From Ursus arctos (lineage: Eukaryota; Chordata; Mammalia; Carnivora; Ursidae), in contig NW_026622808.1 of the NCBI RefSeq assembly GCF_023065955.2, forward strand, positions 40,188,475-40,252,474: a DNA stretch of 64,000 bases. Reading direction: 5' to 3'. Shown piece by piece: positions 63,431-64,000 of the stretch. The position numbers and the translations under genes are program-made. Numbering within the stretch: position 1 is the first letter of the stretch; the number at the start of each line of letters is the position of its first letter. The notes under the pieces are model-generated. The model was given only the letters and a program-made list of their open reading frames with translations, was not told the origin of the DNA and did no database searches.

Positions 63431-64000
63431 TGTGTTTCCTGAACCTGGGGGTGGGGGGGCGGATTCGTATTGGAAGTTTGGTAGTCATGTGATTTACTGG
63501 ACAATAAATCATAGTTCAGGGGAAAGAAAATGTCCTTTCTACAATTTCCTGATTCCCTAAGGTTTAAAAAAAAAAAAAAAAGCTATTTCCCAGTCCTCAA
63601 TTTATCAGCAACAAATCCCGCATGTTCCAGTTGTTGACAGCTATTTCCCCCATTCCTAGAACAATGTATGGTACGTAGTAGCATACGATAAATGTTGACT
63701 AATGATTTTGTGGGGAATTATGAGTCACTGTTAGTTACAAACCGACTGTCCTTTACACTCTCTTAGAATGACATTGTACTGTATTTAGAAAATTATTTTT
63801 CATGCTCCTTCCCAAAGTTGATATGATCTTCACTGAAAATAATGCCTTTTTAGTTTGTTTATGTTCGTTTTTACGATTGTTTCTGTTCAAGTTGTTTTGG
63901 AAATGCTTAAAAACATTTTATATCAACGTTGTATCAACATTAACTCAACAGAGTTCCCAGCATTAATTATGAAAATTTTATATGCTTCTGCCACACTGAT

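Larger units (their letters stand above)
59005..64000 (+). other. PXK intron 4 (start; continues past window)
   Basis: No exon 5 is seen. DNA-transposon fossils (59870-60215), a (TTCCC)n run (61694), a reverse CTCF-like motif (62345) and old repeats (62705-63440) occur. No Can-SINE is present in this 5-kb stretch. The rest is unique sequence with nothing recognised. Confidence 0.85.

Overview
This window is nuclear DNA of a carnivoran mammal, most likely a caniform such as a bear or a pinniped. The reasoning is direct: split genes with GT-AG introns, CpG-rich promoters, L1 and MIR fossils, and more than forty tRNA-derived Can-SINEs. The SINE variant with a 'GTGGCGCAGTCGTTAAGCG' head, a CT-rich middle and an AATAAAATCTTT tail is typical of caniform carnivores. 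The assignment to bear or pinniped rests on recalled repeat types and is an inference.

Three protein-coding genes are recognised, all on the + strand, in the order seen at human 3p14.3. RPP14 (RNase P/MRP subunit) has a promoter and non-coding first exon near 7.2-7.3 kb and five coding exons from 10563 to 15347, giving 124 residues. HTD2 (mitochondrial 3-hydroxyacyl-thioester dehydratase, 168 residues) lies at 15467-15973, wholly inside the last RPP14 exon, so one mRNA carries two cistrons. PXK (PX-domain kinase-like protein) starts in a CpG island at 23850. Its first four coding exons, encoding residues 1-129 and most of the PX domain, are present; the gene continues past the right edge.

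Layout: 1-7.16 kb is intergenic and made mostly of repeats. A cluster of CTCF-, CRE-, ETS- and NRF1-like motifs lies at 7.16-7.73 kb. The RPP14 introns hold L1, SINEs and a tiny U6 snRNA retrofragment. From 16 to 23.5 kb is 3' UTR and intergenic DNA with a degenerate G/T-rich repeat array before the PXK CpG island. PXK intron 1 (24.2 kb), intron 2 (1.9 kb), intron 3 (8.7 kb) and the visible 5 kb of intron 4 contain only repeats and unique non-coding sequence. Can-SINEs in the PXK introns are strongly biased to the antisense orientation.

The most interesting biology is the RPP14-HTD2 bicistronic mRNA, which links RNA processing with mitochondrial fatty acid synthesis and is already known in vertebrates. 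Details here that merit checking are a 16-codon ORF between the cistrons, an in-frame extra AUG at the RPP14 exon 2 junction, and palindromic NRF1 sites near the promoter. I found no convincing undescribed system.
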